From assembly GCA_013203845.1 (NCBI GenBank), contig JABMPE010000091.1:1-32124 (forward strand): a stretch of 32,124 bases of DNA. The letters are read 5' to 3'. Shown in pieces: positions 26,114 to 32,124 of the stretch. A model generated the notes under the pieces. That model ran no database searches and was not told the origin of the DNA. It saw only the letters and a program-made list of their open reading frames with translations. Position 1 is the first letter of the stretch. Every line of letters begins with the position of its first letter. A program made the position numbers and the translations under genes. This DNA is from Rhodopirellula sp. (GTDB lineage: Bacteria; Planctomycetota; Planctomycetia; Planctomycetales; Planctomycetaceae).

Positions 26114-26333
26114 CGTAGACATCCATTTCCGGCCGGTCCCAGTCCGGAGCGAATGCCTGCAGCCGATGCCGCAGATCGCCTGCCTGCTGCTCGTCGATCC
26201 CACGCTCGGCCAGGTCAATCGGGACCTGCTCTTCCAGAAATGTAACGATGACCCGTCCGTGCAGACTGGCCGGAATCGGTTCGAGAAACTCGACCTTCCC
26301 ATCCTGAACCCGTGCTTCAAGTGATTTCAACAT
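26103..26333 (-). CDS. antitoxin partner of the MazF-type toxin
   Basis: This is a 76-residue acidic protein. The ATG at 26333 is chosen because a strong GGAGGT ribosome binding site precedes it by six bases; the longer frame to 26402 overlaps the end of pglW. The N-terminal half (LEARVQDGKVEFLEPIPA, then GRVIVTFLEE) resembles the beta-hairpin start of small DUF104/AF2212-type antitoxins (xxDGKxEFLEPxPL). The C-terminus is acidic and aspartate-rich (PEMDVYDEE), as expected for the part that blocks a basic toxin. Its stop lies inside the toxin gene. Its role as antitoxin is inferred from this pairing. Confidence 0.82.
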   Translation of the reverse strand: MLKSLEARVQDGKVEFLEPIPASLHGRVIVTFLEEQVPIDLAERGIDEQQAGDLRHRLQAFAPDWDRPEMDVYDEE

Positions 26334-26339
26334 TCTGTG

Positions 26340-26345
26340 ACCTCC
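26340..26345 (-). promoter_or_regulatory. strong ribosome binding site of the antitoxin gene
   Basis: GGAGGT on the minus strand sits six bases before the ATG at 26333. It is one of the strongest Shine-Dalgarno sequences in the operon and decides the antitoxin start. It is consistent with the antitoxin being made in excess of the overlapping toxin. Confidence 0.7.
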
Positions 26346-26370
26346 GTCTGTGAAAAGATCAGTTGGCGTC

Positions 26371-29300
26371 TCATTCTGCCTGATAAGCAGCGCGATGTTC
26401 ATTCTTCAGCCATCTCAACGGGATGCGGGAACACTGTGCCGGGCTGATCATGGGGATGGCTTTGCCGTCGATCGTGGCGTGCTGCTCGTCGGGGACCAGC
26501 AGCCACAGGCCGGGGATGCCGTCTCGACGGCCGACCTGGTCTCTCAGTCGCTGCAGTAGCGACATCTGCTCGTAGCGGGCCAGCAGGCCGGGATAGATCA
26601 TCAGCATCGTGCGGTCGGCGGCGGCGAGCTGCTTTTCGACCAGCGGCATCGCTCGCCCCAGCAGCAGCAGCAGCCGATCCCAGTCGCCGGTGCCGGGGCT
26701 GGCGTCGGTGGACAGGACCAGTTCCCAGTTGACTTTTGCTTTGTCGGCGACCTCGCGCAGGGCATCGATCAGCAGGCCCTCGAAGTCCACCAGCTGCACC
26801 GGGAAGCGACGGGACACTTCCTCCGCTGCCTGCTGATAGTCGCGGGGATTGACCAGCAGCGTCAGAAACGCGCCCTCGCGAATGCCGCGACTCAGTTTCT
26901 CTTCAAACTGGCGGGCGTCAGCGATCTCGGGAGTGATCTCGTTCGGTGCCAGGGCGCGTTCTGACGTGCGTGCGGTCGAGCGGCGAGGAGGCGACTCGCT
27001 GGCACTGGTGACCGTGACGTTGTCCTTCTGCCGACTGACGTAGCAGCCTCCGTCGCCCGTGAGCGCGTCCCACTCGAAGGGAAATCCAGCGTCTCGCAGC
27101 AGACGCTCCAGTTCCGGGTGACCAGGCAGCGGAGCAGCGTCTGGATAGCGACCTCGGACTCGCGAGTGAACCTGATCGACGGTCAGCCGCGGAACTCCGT
27201 ACAGAGCCCCCTGCGACAGCTTCAACGCCCGGCCGGCATCGAGTCCGCGCGGATACAGCTCCTGCCGACTGGAGACCGAGGCCTTCAGCGAAACGGCAGC
27301 AGCCAGCCGCAGCAGCCGGGCGTCACTTACGGAAGACAGCGGTGGCGGAACGGGAATGTCGCGCAGTCGAGCGAGCGCTCGCACAGGAGCCACCAGCGGG
27401 TCTTCGTCTGCAATCTGATCCGCCTCGTCCCCCAGCCGCAGTGCTGCGTCGGCCAGTTCTGAATTCAGAGCGATGAGAACTCGGCCCTGACTGCGCCGCA
27501 TCAGAAAACGCGGCGAGGACATCGTCCGCTCGACCTCAACGCAGACTCGTGTCAGAGCGGACGCCAGTCGTGACCGTTGCGGCTCGTCCTGCGTCGAACC
27601 ACGAGCCACCAGGAGGGCTTCAGCCAGCTCAGCAGCGGACATCACACCGCCAGCCGTCGTCACGATGCCTGCCAGGTCAGACCGCAGAGCGGTCACAGCG
27701 GCATCTTTCGTCCAGCGCGTCTGGAACTTGCTGACCAGTTGCCCGATGCGGCCTCGTGTGACGCCCACGACGGGAGCGACTTCGGTTTGACTCGGCCAGG
27801 CTTCCGTGAGGCGTTCGTCCAGCCCCAGCAGTGCCAGCAGCGTCGCCCGTGATGAGTCGCCTTCTTTTGCCGCGGTCTTCGTCACCCGCTGAGCCAACAG
27901 GTCCACGCTGAGGCTGCCGACGTCGGTGACCTCCGCTTCGACGACCTCGTCCTCAACCTCCGGCACGTCGGATTGCTGCGGACGCCCGAGTCGCTCCCGC
28001 AGGATGCGGACAACGTCCAGAATTTCGCGTCGCGTCTTGTTTCCGACGCCACGCAGTTTCATCAGGCGTCGCACGGGAACCGTCAACAGGTCTTCGACGG
28101 TCAGGACGTTGGCTTTGTCGAGCGCGTTCGTCGTCCGCGTCCCCAGACCAAGTTCCGGAATCTGCGTGTCGAACGTGGCCGACTCCAGCAACGCTCGCAG
28201 ATCGGTGTCGTCGTCGTGGTCCGACAGCGGCGTCGAATCTTCGATGCCGACAAAACAGTCCCGCCAGGCGATAAGCATCTGCTCGGCATTGTCGAACCTC
28301 TGCTGCGGGTCTCGCTGGAACGCTCGGACAAAGAATTCCGTCAGCGGGTCCCGCAGAGACGGATCGAAACGGTCGCCGTCGATTGTGGCTTCATCTTTGG
28401 TGAGCGATGGCAGACTGGCTCCATCACCCCACTTCGGCAGAATCCCTGGCCCCGCCGCCAGTTCGTACAGCGTCGCCGCCGCTGCGTAGCGTTCCGCATG
28501 CAGGTCCCATTGCTTGTTCTTGCGGAGCGGCAGCATGGGATCGATGTAGCCGTTCGTGCCGGCCCGGAGGGACTCGGTCGAAGCACGCGAAAGCGAGAAG
28601 TCGAACAGCACCAGATGCAGCTTCTGGCCTCGCTTGATCTGGCCGATGGCGATGTTGTCCGGCTTGAGGTCGCGATGCGGGATGCCGGCTTCTTCTTCCA
28701 GATACTTCACGACGTCCAGCAGGTCCTCGCCGAACCGCTGCAGCATGTCGACGTGCAGTCGGCCTTCGCTCCGCAGCCGGTCCCGCAGGGTTTCGATCGA
28801 ACGCTTTTCGCGGTCGGCAAACACGGGACGCATCAGAAAGGCGAAGCGGTCGCCGATCTCTACCGTCCCGCACTGCACGACGATGTGGTTGTGATGGAGC
28901 CGGGACAGCACATCGACTTCATCCCGCAGCCGGTTGTTGTGCTCGGGATCGCTGGCGGCCTTCAGGACGAACTCTTCACCATCCCGCTCGACCAGCAGCA
29001 CGATCGAGCAACTACCGCGTCCCAGCCGTTTGATGACGCGCAGGCCGCCGGGCAGGACGTCGTCCTTGCGGGCCAGATTCGGGTCTTCGACCGAGTGCTC
29101 GGCATCGGGAGCCGTGGCTTCGTCTTCAACCTTCTCCAGCAAAGTCAGAAATTCGTCCACCGTGTCGAGCCGCAGACCGACATCTGCGTGCGTGCTCCAC
29201 TGGATGAGTTCCTGCAGGTTCTCACCGGCCCCATTCAGCACCGAGCTGATCTGCAGCCCGTCGGTCTCGTGCAGCCGATTGCGGAGTTCCAGACCGTTGG

Positions 29301-30306
29301 CAGCCGGAGGCCGTCCGGTAAAAACGTGCCAGGCGATCGCTCCCAGCGAGAACACATCCAGATGCTCGCCGGTGTTGTCTTCTCCGGAAAGAGCCTCAGG
29401 CGCGATGTACGCGGTACTGACATCGTCGACGAGCCTGTCCACATGTGACGTCGCGGTGACGCCTCGAGATTCGTCGGTCGAGGACGACGGATTGCGATAG
29501 CCGACCTGCCAGTTAAACACCTTCAACTGCAGCCTGCTTCCGGCCCCTTCGCTGACCAGGACGCTCTGCGGTGAAAGGGCGCGATGCACGACTCGCCGCT
29601 GATGAGCAAACCGCACGACCTCGGCCAGTTGACGGATGAGGTCCAGTCGCTCGTCCAGCCCGAGTCGCTCGTGACGTTCTGCCAGAAAATGATCCAGCCG
29701 CATCATCAACGGATCATGTTCGAAGATCAGGGCGGGGCCGAGTTCGTGCTGCGTGTACCCCTCGCGTCTGAGAATTCCCGGATGCTGCAGAGACTCCAGC
29801 AGCTCGGCCTCACGATGAGCTGCACGTTCGATGGTGTCACGCTCGTCCTGGCTGGCTCCCGTCCGCACGTTGTAGATGCGGACTCGACGGCGAATGCTCT
29901 TGAGTGTGGTGTGTGTCGCCTGCCAGTCCTGGTAGCCCGGACCTTCGTTGATCAGGTGATCGAGCACATAATCGCCGACCTTGCGGCTGCGCTGTGAGGG
30001 TCGAATCCCCGCCTGATCCATCGCCTGTGTTACGACGCGGCAGGCCGGCTTGTCGTGCCGGTCCGAGGGACGGTCACGCAGGCCCGGGCACTCGCGACGT
30101 TTAATCAGCCCCATGACGCCAGAGCGGTGTTCGGTGTCACGCAGCACGACTCCATGCGCCGCAGTGTCCGTCAGATCACATTGCAGGTCCGATGCCGAGC
30201 AGAAAACGACCGCATCGATCCAGGGAACACTGCCATGTTTCTTTGCCGCCTTCTGCCGGCTCAGAAGAGACCGCAGCTTCTTCGCCTTCGAGTTCGCGAG
30301 AAACAA
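26371..30306 (-). CDS. pglW: PglW kinase body (type 2 BREX), N-terminus separated by a frameshift
   Basis: This frame encodes 1311 residues from the first in-frame ATG, but homology in the same frame continues upstream to about 30423, where it meets the NERD start in another frame. Two kinase-like domains follow. The first has HRALSPQSVL (about 241-250) in place of HRD and FNW (about 264-266) in place of DFG, so it looks like a pseudokinase. The second has a GRGSCS loop (429-434), lysine 449, HRDLKPDN (544-551) and DFS (569-571), so it looks active. A helix-hairpin-helix resembling the RNA polymerase alpha C-terminal domain (VPVRRLMKLRGVGNKTR, about 743-759) and a sigma-like HTH come next. 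The C-terminus (PGLWLLVPDEQ) is typical of PglW. It may phosphorylate partners to trigger exclusion. Confidence 0.88.
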   Translation of the reverse strand: MFLANSKAKKLRSLLSRQKAAKKHGSVPWIDAVVFCSASDLQCDLTDTAAHGVVLRDTEHRSGVMGLIKRRECPGLRDRPSDRHDKPACRVVTQAMDQAGIRPSQRSRKVGDYVLDHLINEGPGYQDWQATHTTLKSIRRRVRIYNVRTGASQDERDTIERAAHREAELLESLQHPGILRREGYTQHELGPALIFEHDPLMMRLDHFLAERHERLGLDERLDLIRQLAEVVRFAHQRRVVHRALSPQSVLVSEGAGSRLQLKVFNWQVGYRNPSSSTDESRGVTATSHVDRLVDDVSTAYIAPEALSGEDNTGEHLDVFSLGAIAWHVFTGRPPAANGLELRNRLHETDGLQISSVLNGAGENLQELIQWSTHADVGLRLDTVDEFLTLLEKVEDEATAPDAEHSVEDPNLARKDDVLPGGLRVIKRLGRGSCSIVLLVERDGEEFVLKAASDPEHNNRLRDEVDVLSRLHHNHIVVQCGTVEIGDRFAFLMRPVFADREKRSIETLRDRLRSEGRLHVDMLQRFGEDLLDVVKYLEEEAGIPHRDLKPDNIAIGQIKRGQKLHLVLFDFSLSRASTESLRAGTNGYIDPMLPLRKNKQWDLHAERYAAAATLYELAAGPGILPKWGDGASLPSLTKDEATIDGDRFDPSLRDPLTEFFVRAFQRDPQQRFDNAEQMLIAWRDCFVGIEDSTPLSDHDDDTDLRALLESATFDTQIPELGLGTRTTNALDKANVLTVEDLLTVPVRRLMKLRGVGNKTRREILDVVRILRERLGRPQQSDVPEVEDEVVEAEVTDVGSLSVDLLAQRVTKTAAKEGDSSRATLLALLGLDERLTEAWPSQTEVAPVVGVTRGRIGQLVSKFQTRWTKDAAVTALRSDLAGIVTTAGGVMSAAELAEALLVARGSTQDEPQRSRLASALTRVCVEVERTMSSPRFLMRRSQGRVLIALNSELADAALRLGDEADQIADEDPLVAPVRALARLRDIPVPPPLSSVSDARLLRLAAAVSLKASVSSRQELYPRGLDAGRALKLSQGALYGVPRLTVDQVHSRVRGRYPDAAPLPGHPELERLLRDAGFPFEWDALTGDGGCYVSRQKDNVTVTSASESPPRRSTARTSERALAPNEITPEIADARQFEEKLSRGIREGAFLTLLVNPRDYQQAAEEVSRRFPVQLVDFEGLLIDALREVADKAKVNWELVLSTDASPGTGDWDRLLLLLGRAMPLVEKQLAAADRTMLMIYPGLLARYEQMSLLQRLRDQVGRRDGIPGLWLLVPDEQHATIDGKAIPMISPAQCSRIPLRWLKNEHRAAYQAE

Positions 30307-30401
30307 CGGGTTATCGACCGTGGCTGTTGGTTTGCCGTCAGTCTCCCAGCGCCAGGTCCCGGCATCGCCACGCAGTCGACCGGGTCGGCTCTTGATCTCG
30401 A

Positions 30402-30605
30402 TCAGAAAGAATCCCTGAGGCGTAAAGGCAGCAGATCGACTTCGTTGATGCTCCCGTCGTCACCGATGAACTCGAAGTTGGTCCAGGCCCGGTAGGGTTC
30501 GTGCGAGGGGAACTGCGTGCGGACAAATTCCAGAGCTTCCCGCTCCCACGGAAAACCTGACTCGGTGTGAACTATCCAGTTTTTCGCCGGCTTCGACTGT
30601 GCCAT
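30402..30605 (-). pseudogene. pglW: PglW N-terminal NERD fragment cut off by a one-base frameshift
   Basis: The ATG at 30605 opens a frame encoding the first part of a NERD nuclease-like domain, ending in GSINEVDLLPL, with the catalytic-type aspartate in EVD. The frame then runs into a TGA at 30402-30404. In the neighbouring frame the domain continues perfectly as TPQGFFLIEIKSRPG, which supplies the ExK half. Inserting one base near 30423 (TTTACG to TTTAACG) would join the halves into one PglW of about 1411 residues. This is either a real inactivating deletion or a sequencing error; no homopolymer run is present to suggest slippage. If real, the cell would make the kinase body alone, probably from 30306 or a nearby start. 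Confidence 0.8.
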
Positions 30606-30624
30606 TCGCTGGTCCGCGACAAGT

Positions 30625-30640
30625 CGCCTGGTTTCAGGCG
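30625..30640. repeat. hairpin/inverted repeat in the pglW leader
   Basis: CGCCTG, a four-base loop GTTT, then CAGGCG form a perfect 6-bp inverted repeat 20 bases upstream of the pglW ATG at 30605 (minus strand). It lies between the HTH gene (ends 30699) and pglW. As RNA it would be a stable tetraloop hairpin close to the start, where no good Shine-Dalgarno is visible, so it could modulate pglW translation. It may also be chance in GC-rich DNA. Confidence 0.35.
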
Positions 30641-30698
30641 TTCGTTGAAGTTCTGGTCATGTTCTCGACAGTTGCGCCACAATTCGCCTGAAGAATCG

Positions 30699-30911
30699 TC
30701 AGCGAGGTTTGCGACGAGTCGTCGAAATTGACGCCTCGATTTCCTGCAGGATGTGGTCAACGTCCTGCGGTTTGAACAACCGGTAGTTGTTGACCGGATG
30801 CCGGTACTCGGGAATCTTTCCGGACGCTCCCCAGGCCCTCAGAGTGTTGGAAGCAATCCCCAGTCTCGCAGCCGCCTGTTTGACGGTCAGATACTGATCG
30901 CGAACGCTCAT
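30699..30911 (-). CDS. MerR-like helix-turn-helix DNA-binding protein
   Basis: This 70-residue protein has the excisionase/MerR-type winged helix: YLTVKQAAARLGIASNTLRAWG (in two helices), then GKIPEYRHPVNNYRLF as wing and KPQDVDHILQEIEA as the closing helix. There is no effector domain. The ATG at 30911 has a GAGGAG element 12 bases upstream, slightly far. It is the first gene of the defence operon, 93 bases before pglW and divergent from DUF1257. It is the likely transcription regulator of the operon, a position often held by a repressor gene in BREX loci, though the known BREX repressor BrxR is a WYL protein of a different family. The regulatory role is inferred. Confidence 0.85.
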   Translation of the reverse strand: MSVRDQYLTVKQAAARLGIASNTLRAWGASGKIPEYRHPVNNYRLFKPQDVDHILQEIEASISTTRRKPR

Positions 30912-31089
30912 GGTTCTCGAAATCTCCTCGGATATGGCTCAGGAAATGTGCTCCGTCAGCATTGCAGAACCTTACCAATGCTTCCGTAGACAAACAAATC
31001 AGTTCAGAAGCTATCTGCTGGGCAGCGGGAGGCGGCAACAGCCTGTCTGGCTAAATTCTGACCGAAAACGGGGCATGATTAGGTAGTGC
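30912..31089. other. divergent intergenic region, operon promoter region
   Basis: The interval between the HTH gene and the leader of DUF1257 must hold the promoter of the defence operon. Besides the inverted repeat at 30958-30982 I see only weak matches to sigma-70 elements on the minus strand (for example TTGTTT with a 17-base spacer to TAAGGT, which overlaps the inverted repeat). If used, that promoter would be occluded by a protein bound to the repeat. Confidence 0.35.
30958..30982. promoter_or_regulatory. inverted repeat upstream of the HTH gene (candidate operator)
   Basis: AGCATTG, an 11-base spacer, then CAATGCT form a perfect 7-bp inverted repeat, about 47-71 bases upstream of the HTH start at 30911, in the 261-base divergent intergenic region. 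Position and symmetry fit an operator controlling the first gene of the defence operon. I could not assign a convincing -35/-10 pair on the minus strand. Confidence 0.45.
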
Positions 31090-31128
31090 GAGCTGCGTAG
31101 CTCTCAGGAACGCCTGGTGATGGCGTTC
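31090..31128. promoter_or_regulatory. two adjacent inverted repeats upstream of the DUF1257 gene
   Basis: GAGCT-gcgt-AGCTC (31090-31103) is followed four bases later by GAACGCC-tggtgat-GGCGTTC (31108-31128), both perfect. They sit 45-80 bases before the DUF1257 start. The second covers the place where the -35 element of a promoter with the TATGAT -10 candidate at 31134-31139 would be, so it could be an operator. Alternatively the pair marks a terminator-like structure for transcription from upstream. Confidence 0.4.
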
Positions 31129-31133
31129 TGCGA

Positions 31134-31139
31134 TATGAT
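31134..31139 (+). promoter_or_regulatory. candidate -10 element for the DUF1257 operon
   Basis: TATGAT matches the TATAAT consensus at five of six positions. It lies about 22 bases before the Shine-Dalgarno and 34 before the TTG start, a sensible distance for a short leader. No good -35 hexamer is present at the usual spacing, so the call is tentative. Confidence 0.3.
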
Positions 31140-31160
31140 CACACTCACTGGCCATGCCTT

Positions 31161-31168
31161 GAGGAGGA
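31161..31168 (+). promoter_or_regulatory. strong ribosome binding site of the DUF1257 gene
   Basis: GAGGAGGA lies four bases before the TTG at 31173. This near-perfect Shine-Dalgarno fixes the unusual TTG start. Confidence 0.7.
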
Positions 31169-31172
31169 AGTC

Positions 31173-31541
31173 TTGTCACACATCGTGGAAATCAGAACTG
31201 AGGTGCGCGACGCCAATGGCGTGCGTGCCGCCTGCGATCGGCTGCGGTTGGAGCCGCCGGTTGAGGGGAAAACCAGGCTCTTCAGTCGGGAGGCGGAAGG
31301 GCTGGCTGTTCGGCTGCGGGACTGGCGGTATCCGGTGGTCTTCAAGACCGCGACCGGAGAAGCCCAATACGACAACTACGAAGGACGCTGGGGCGAGCAG
31401 TCGCGGCTGGATCAGTTTCTGCAGGCGTACGCCGTTGAGCAGACGAAGATCGAGGCTCGGCGGAAGGGACACTCGGTGTCCGAGCAAAGTCTGGCGGACG
31501 GTTCCATCAAGCTGACGGTGCAGGTGGGAGGTGCCGTATGA
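31173..31541 (+). CDS. DUF1257 (Ycf35-like) protein
   Basis: This is a 122-residue protein opening with MSHIVEIRTEVRDANGVRAAC and containing KTRLFSREAEGLAVRLRDWRYPVVF and a YDNYEGRWGEQSRLDQFLQAY block. That is the layout of DUF1257, the family of plastid Ycf35. The biochemical function is unknown. The start codon is TTG, supported by GAGGAGGA just upstream. It is the first gene of a plus-strand trio with DUF2997 (overlapping by four bases) and an AAA ATPase, a cluster I associate with Planctomycetota and cyanobacteria. It is divergent from the defence operon and looks like ordinary host genome. Confidence 0.88.
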   Translation: MSHIVEIRTEVRDANGVRAACDRLRLEPPVEGKTRLFSREAEGLAVRLRDWRYPVVFKTATGEAQYDNYEGRWGEQSRLDQFLQAYAVEQTKIEARRKGHSVSEQSLADGSIKLTVQVGGAV

Positions 31542-31744
31542 CGACGTCCACACCGAAGACGATCGAAATTACGGTGAAGCCCGACGGCTCCACGTCGCTG
31601 GAAACCAAAGGTTTTGCGGGCAACGGATGCCGGGCGGCGAGTGAGTTTCTGGAACGAGCATTGGGGTCGCGAGGCTCGGAACAACTGACATCCGAGTTTC
31701 ATCAAGGCCAGACCGTGAATCAGCAGACCACGCAGCAGCGGTGA
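31538..31744 (+). CDS. DUF2997 protein
   Basis: This small 68-residue protein begins TPKTIEITVKPDGSTSLETKGF and continues GNGCRAASEFLERALG, the signature arrangement of DUF2997: a beta hairpin, a Gly-x-x-Cys, then a helix. Function is unknown. Its ATG overlaps the DUF1257 stop (ATGA), so the two are co-translated. The glutamine/threonine-rich tail is probably flexible. DUF2997 almost always accompanies DUF1257, which strengthens both calls. Confidence 0.85.
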   Translation: MTTSTPKTIEITVKPDGSTSLETKGFAGNGCRAASEFLERALGSRGSEQLTSEFHQGQTVNQQTTQQR

Positions 31745-32050
31745 TCTGGCGATGCCGAATACCGCGTCCGCCTCACTCGAACCATTCGTGTCCATATCAT
31801 TGTCGCCGTCATCGTTGATGTTCTCATCGATGACGAACACCAGGCCCGTCGTGCCGCACTCTGCGGCGATGGCGGACACGACTACTGCGATGAATCGGCA
31901 GGTCGACGCCACATTTTGAGCGTCGAGAAGACTGCCTCTGCCGAATCGCCCGCTGCGGATTGCTGATCCGCACCTTGATGGCTCATCCACTTCCACGATC
32001 GAGCCGTGTTTCTACTTACCCATCACAACACCAATCAACGGGAGAGTTTT
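31745..32050. other. 306-bp gap between DUF2997 and the AAA ATPase gene
   Basis: No convincing gene is present. The plus-strand frame of DUF2997 stays open after its TGA until about 31964 with an unremarkable translation, and the minus strand holds an open frame with a D/N/G-rich stretch that also runs antisense through DUF1257 and DUF2997; neither has a start and ribosome binding site I can support. A perfect 7-bp inverted repeat GTCATCG...CGATGAC (31808-31814 and 31828-31834) lies here. GGAGAG at 32041-32046 is the ribosome binding site of the next gene. Confidence 0.4.
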
Positions 32051-32124
32051 ATGACGCTCACAGAGCGACTTGGGGAGTACGTGCGCGCGTGCTTCACCGG
32101 GCTGTGGATTGAATCTCATGAACA
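32051..32124 (+). CDS. AAA-family ATPase, 5' end only
   Basis: The ATG at 32051 follows GGAGAG by four bases and opens a frame that runs off the window after 24 residues (MTLTERLGEYVRACFTGLWI and on). The opening resembles the N-terminus of the Ycf46-like AAA ATPases encoded next to DUF1257 and DUF2997. The catalytic P-loop is outside the window, so identification rests on the short start and gene context. Confidence 0.6.
   Translation, partial: MTLTERLGEYVRACFTGLWIESHE

Noticed and set aside
24899..26245. 448-codon plus-strand open frame antisense to pglX and the toxin pair
   Set aside because: It spans three recognised minus-strand genes and shows no domain; a shadow frame.
27973..29448. 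491-codon plus-strand open frame antisense to pglW
   Set aside because: It lies wholly within the conserved kinase coding region on the other strand and has low-complexity shadow composition rich in Q, R and V without motifs or a supported start; it is a by-product of GC-rich codon use.
31412..31996. Minus-strand open frame with a D/N/G-rich stretch resembling a calcium-binding repeat
   Set aside because: Half of it is antisense to DUF1257 and DUF2997, the acidic stretch is short and unrepeated, and no ribosome binding site supports a start.
1..32124. CRISPR arrays, tRNA/rRNA genes, insertion sequences, integrase and att sites
   Set aside because: I looked for regularly spaced repeats, tRNA-like cloverleaves, transposase motifs and long terminal repeats and saw none; tRNA or att sites may lie outside the window.

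Overview
The window reads as a bacterial chromosome segment dominated by one compact, minus-strand anti-phage defence operon of about 30 kb (roughly 30911 down to 529). It is flanked on both sides by plus-strand genes. The host is most likely a member of the Planctomycetota. The right flank carries the DUF1257 / DUF2997 / AAA-ATPase cluster seen in that phylum, the base composition is moderately GC-rich, and several proteins have lysine/alanine/threonine-rich histone-H1-like tails. This assignment is an inference from gene content, not from a marker gene.

Layout in the direction of transcription (high to low coordinates): a small MerR-like helix-turn-helix gene (30911-30699); pglW, the NERD plus Ser/Thr kinase protein of type 2 BREX, broken by a one-base frameshift inside the NERD domain (30605-26371); an antitoxin/MazF-type toxin pair (26333-25757); pglX, the adenine-specific DNA methyltransferase (25750-21698); three unrecognised genes spaced 2-3 bases apart (21592-18789); a YhcG/DUF1016-type PDDEXK nuclease gene (18754-17666); pglY (17648-13896), pglZ (13899-11146), brxD (11149-9830) and brxHI (9833-7728), each starting inside the stop region of the gene before it from pglZ onward; then a three-gene block of a DUF6361-like protein (7712-6366), a two-motif phospholipase-D-like protein (6359-4197) and a SNF2-type helicase (4200-871); and finally a small winged-HTH gene (777-529).

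The core (pglW, X, Y, Z, brxD, brxHI) is the gene set of a type 2 BREX system. In such systems PglX methylates host DNA, and the ATPases, the phosphatase-fold protein and the helicase act against unmodified phage DNA. The less ordinary part is what has been built into the same transcription unit: a toxin-antitoxin pair, three orphan genes and a PDDEXK nuclease between core genes, and a DUF6361-like/PLD/SNF2 trio with its own HTH gene at the 3' end. That trio resembles a separate helicase-PLD defence system (compare Azaca; from memory, unverified) and is packed tightly behind brxHI. The two regulator-like genes bracket the operon, and each is preceded by a perfect inverted repeat that could be its operator.

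Outside the operon, the left edge holds the 3' tail of a plus-strand gene and a 99-residue hypothetical gene convergent with the operon. The right edge holds DUF1257 (TTG start, strong ribosome binding site), DUF2997 and the first codons of an AAA ATPase. I saw no tRNA, rRNA, CRISPR array or insertion sequence.
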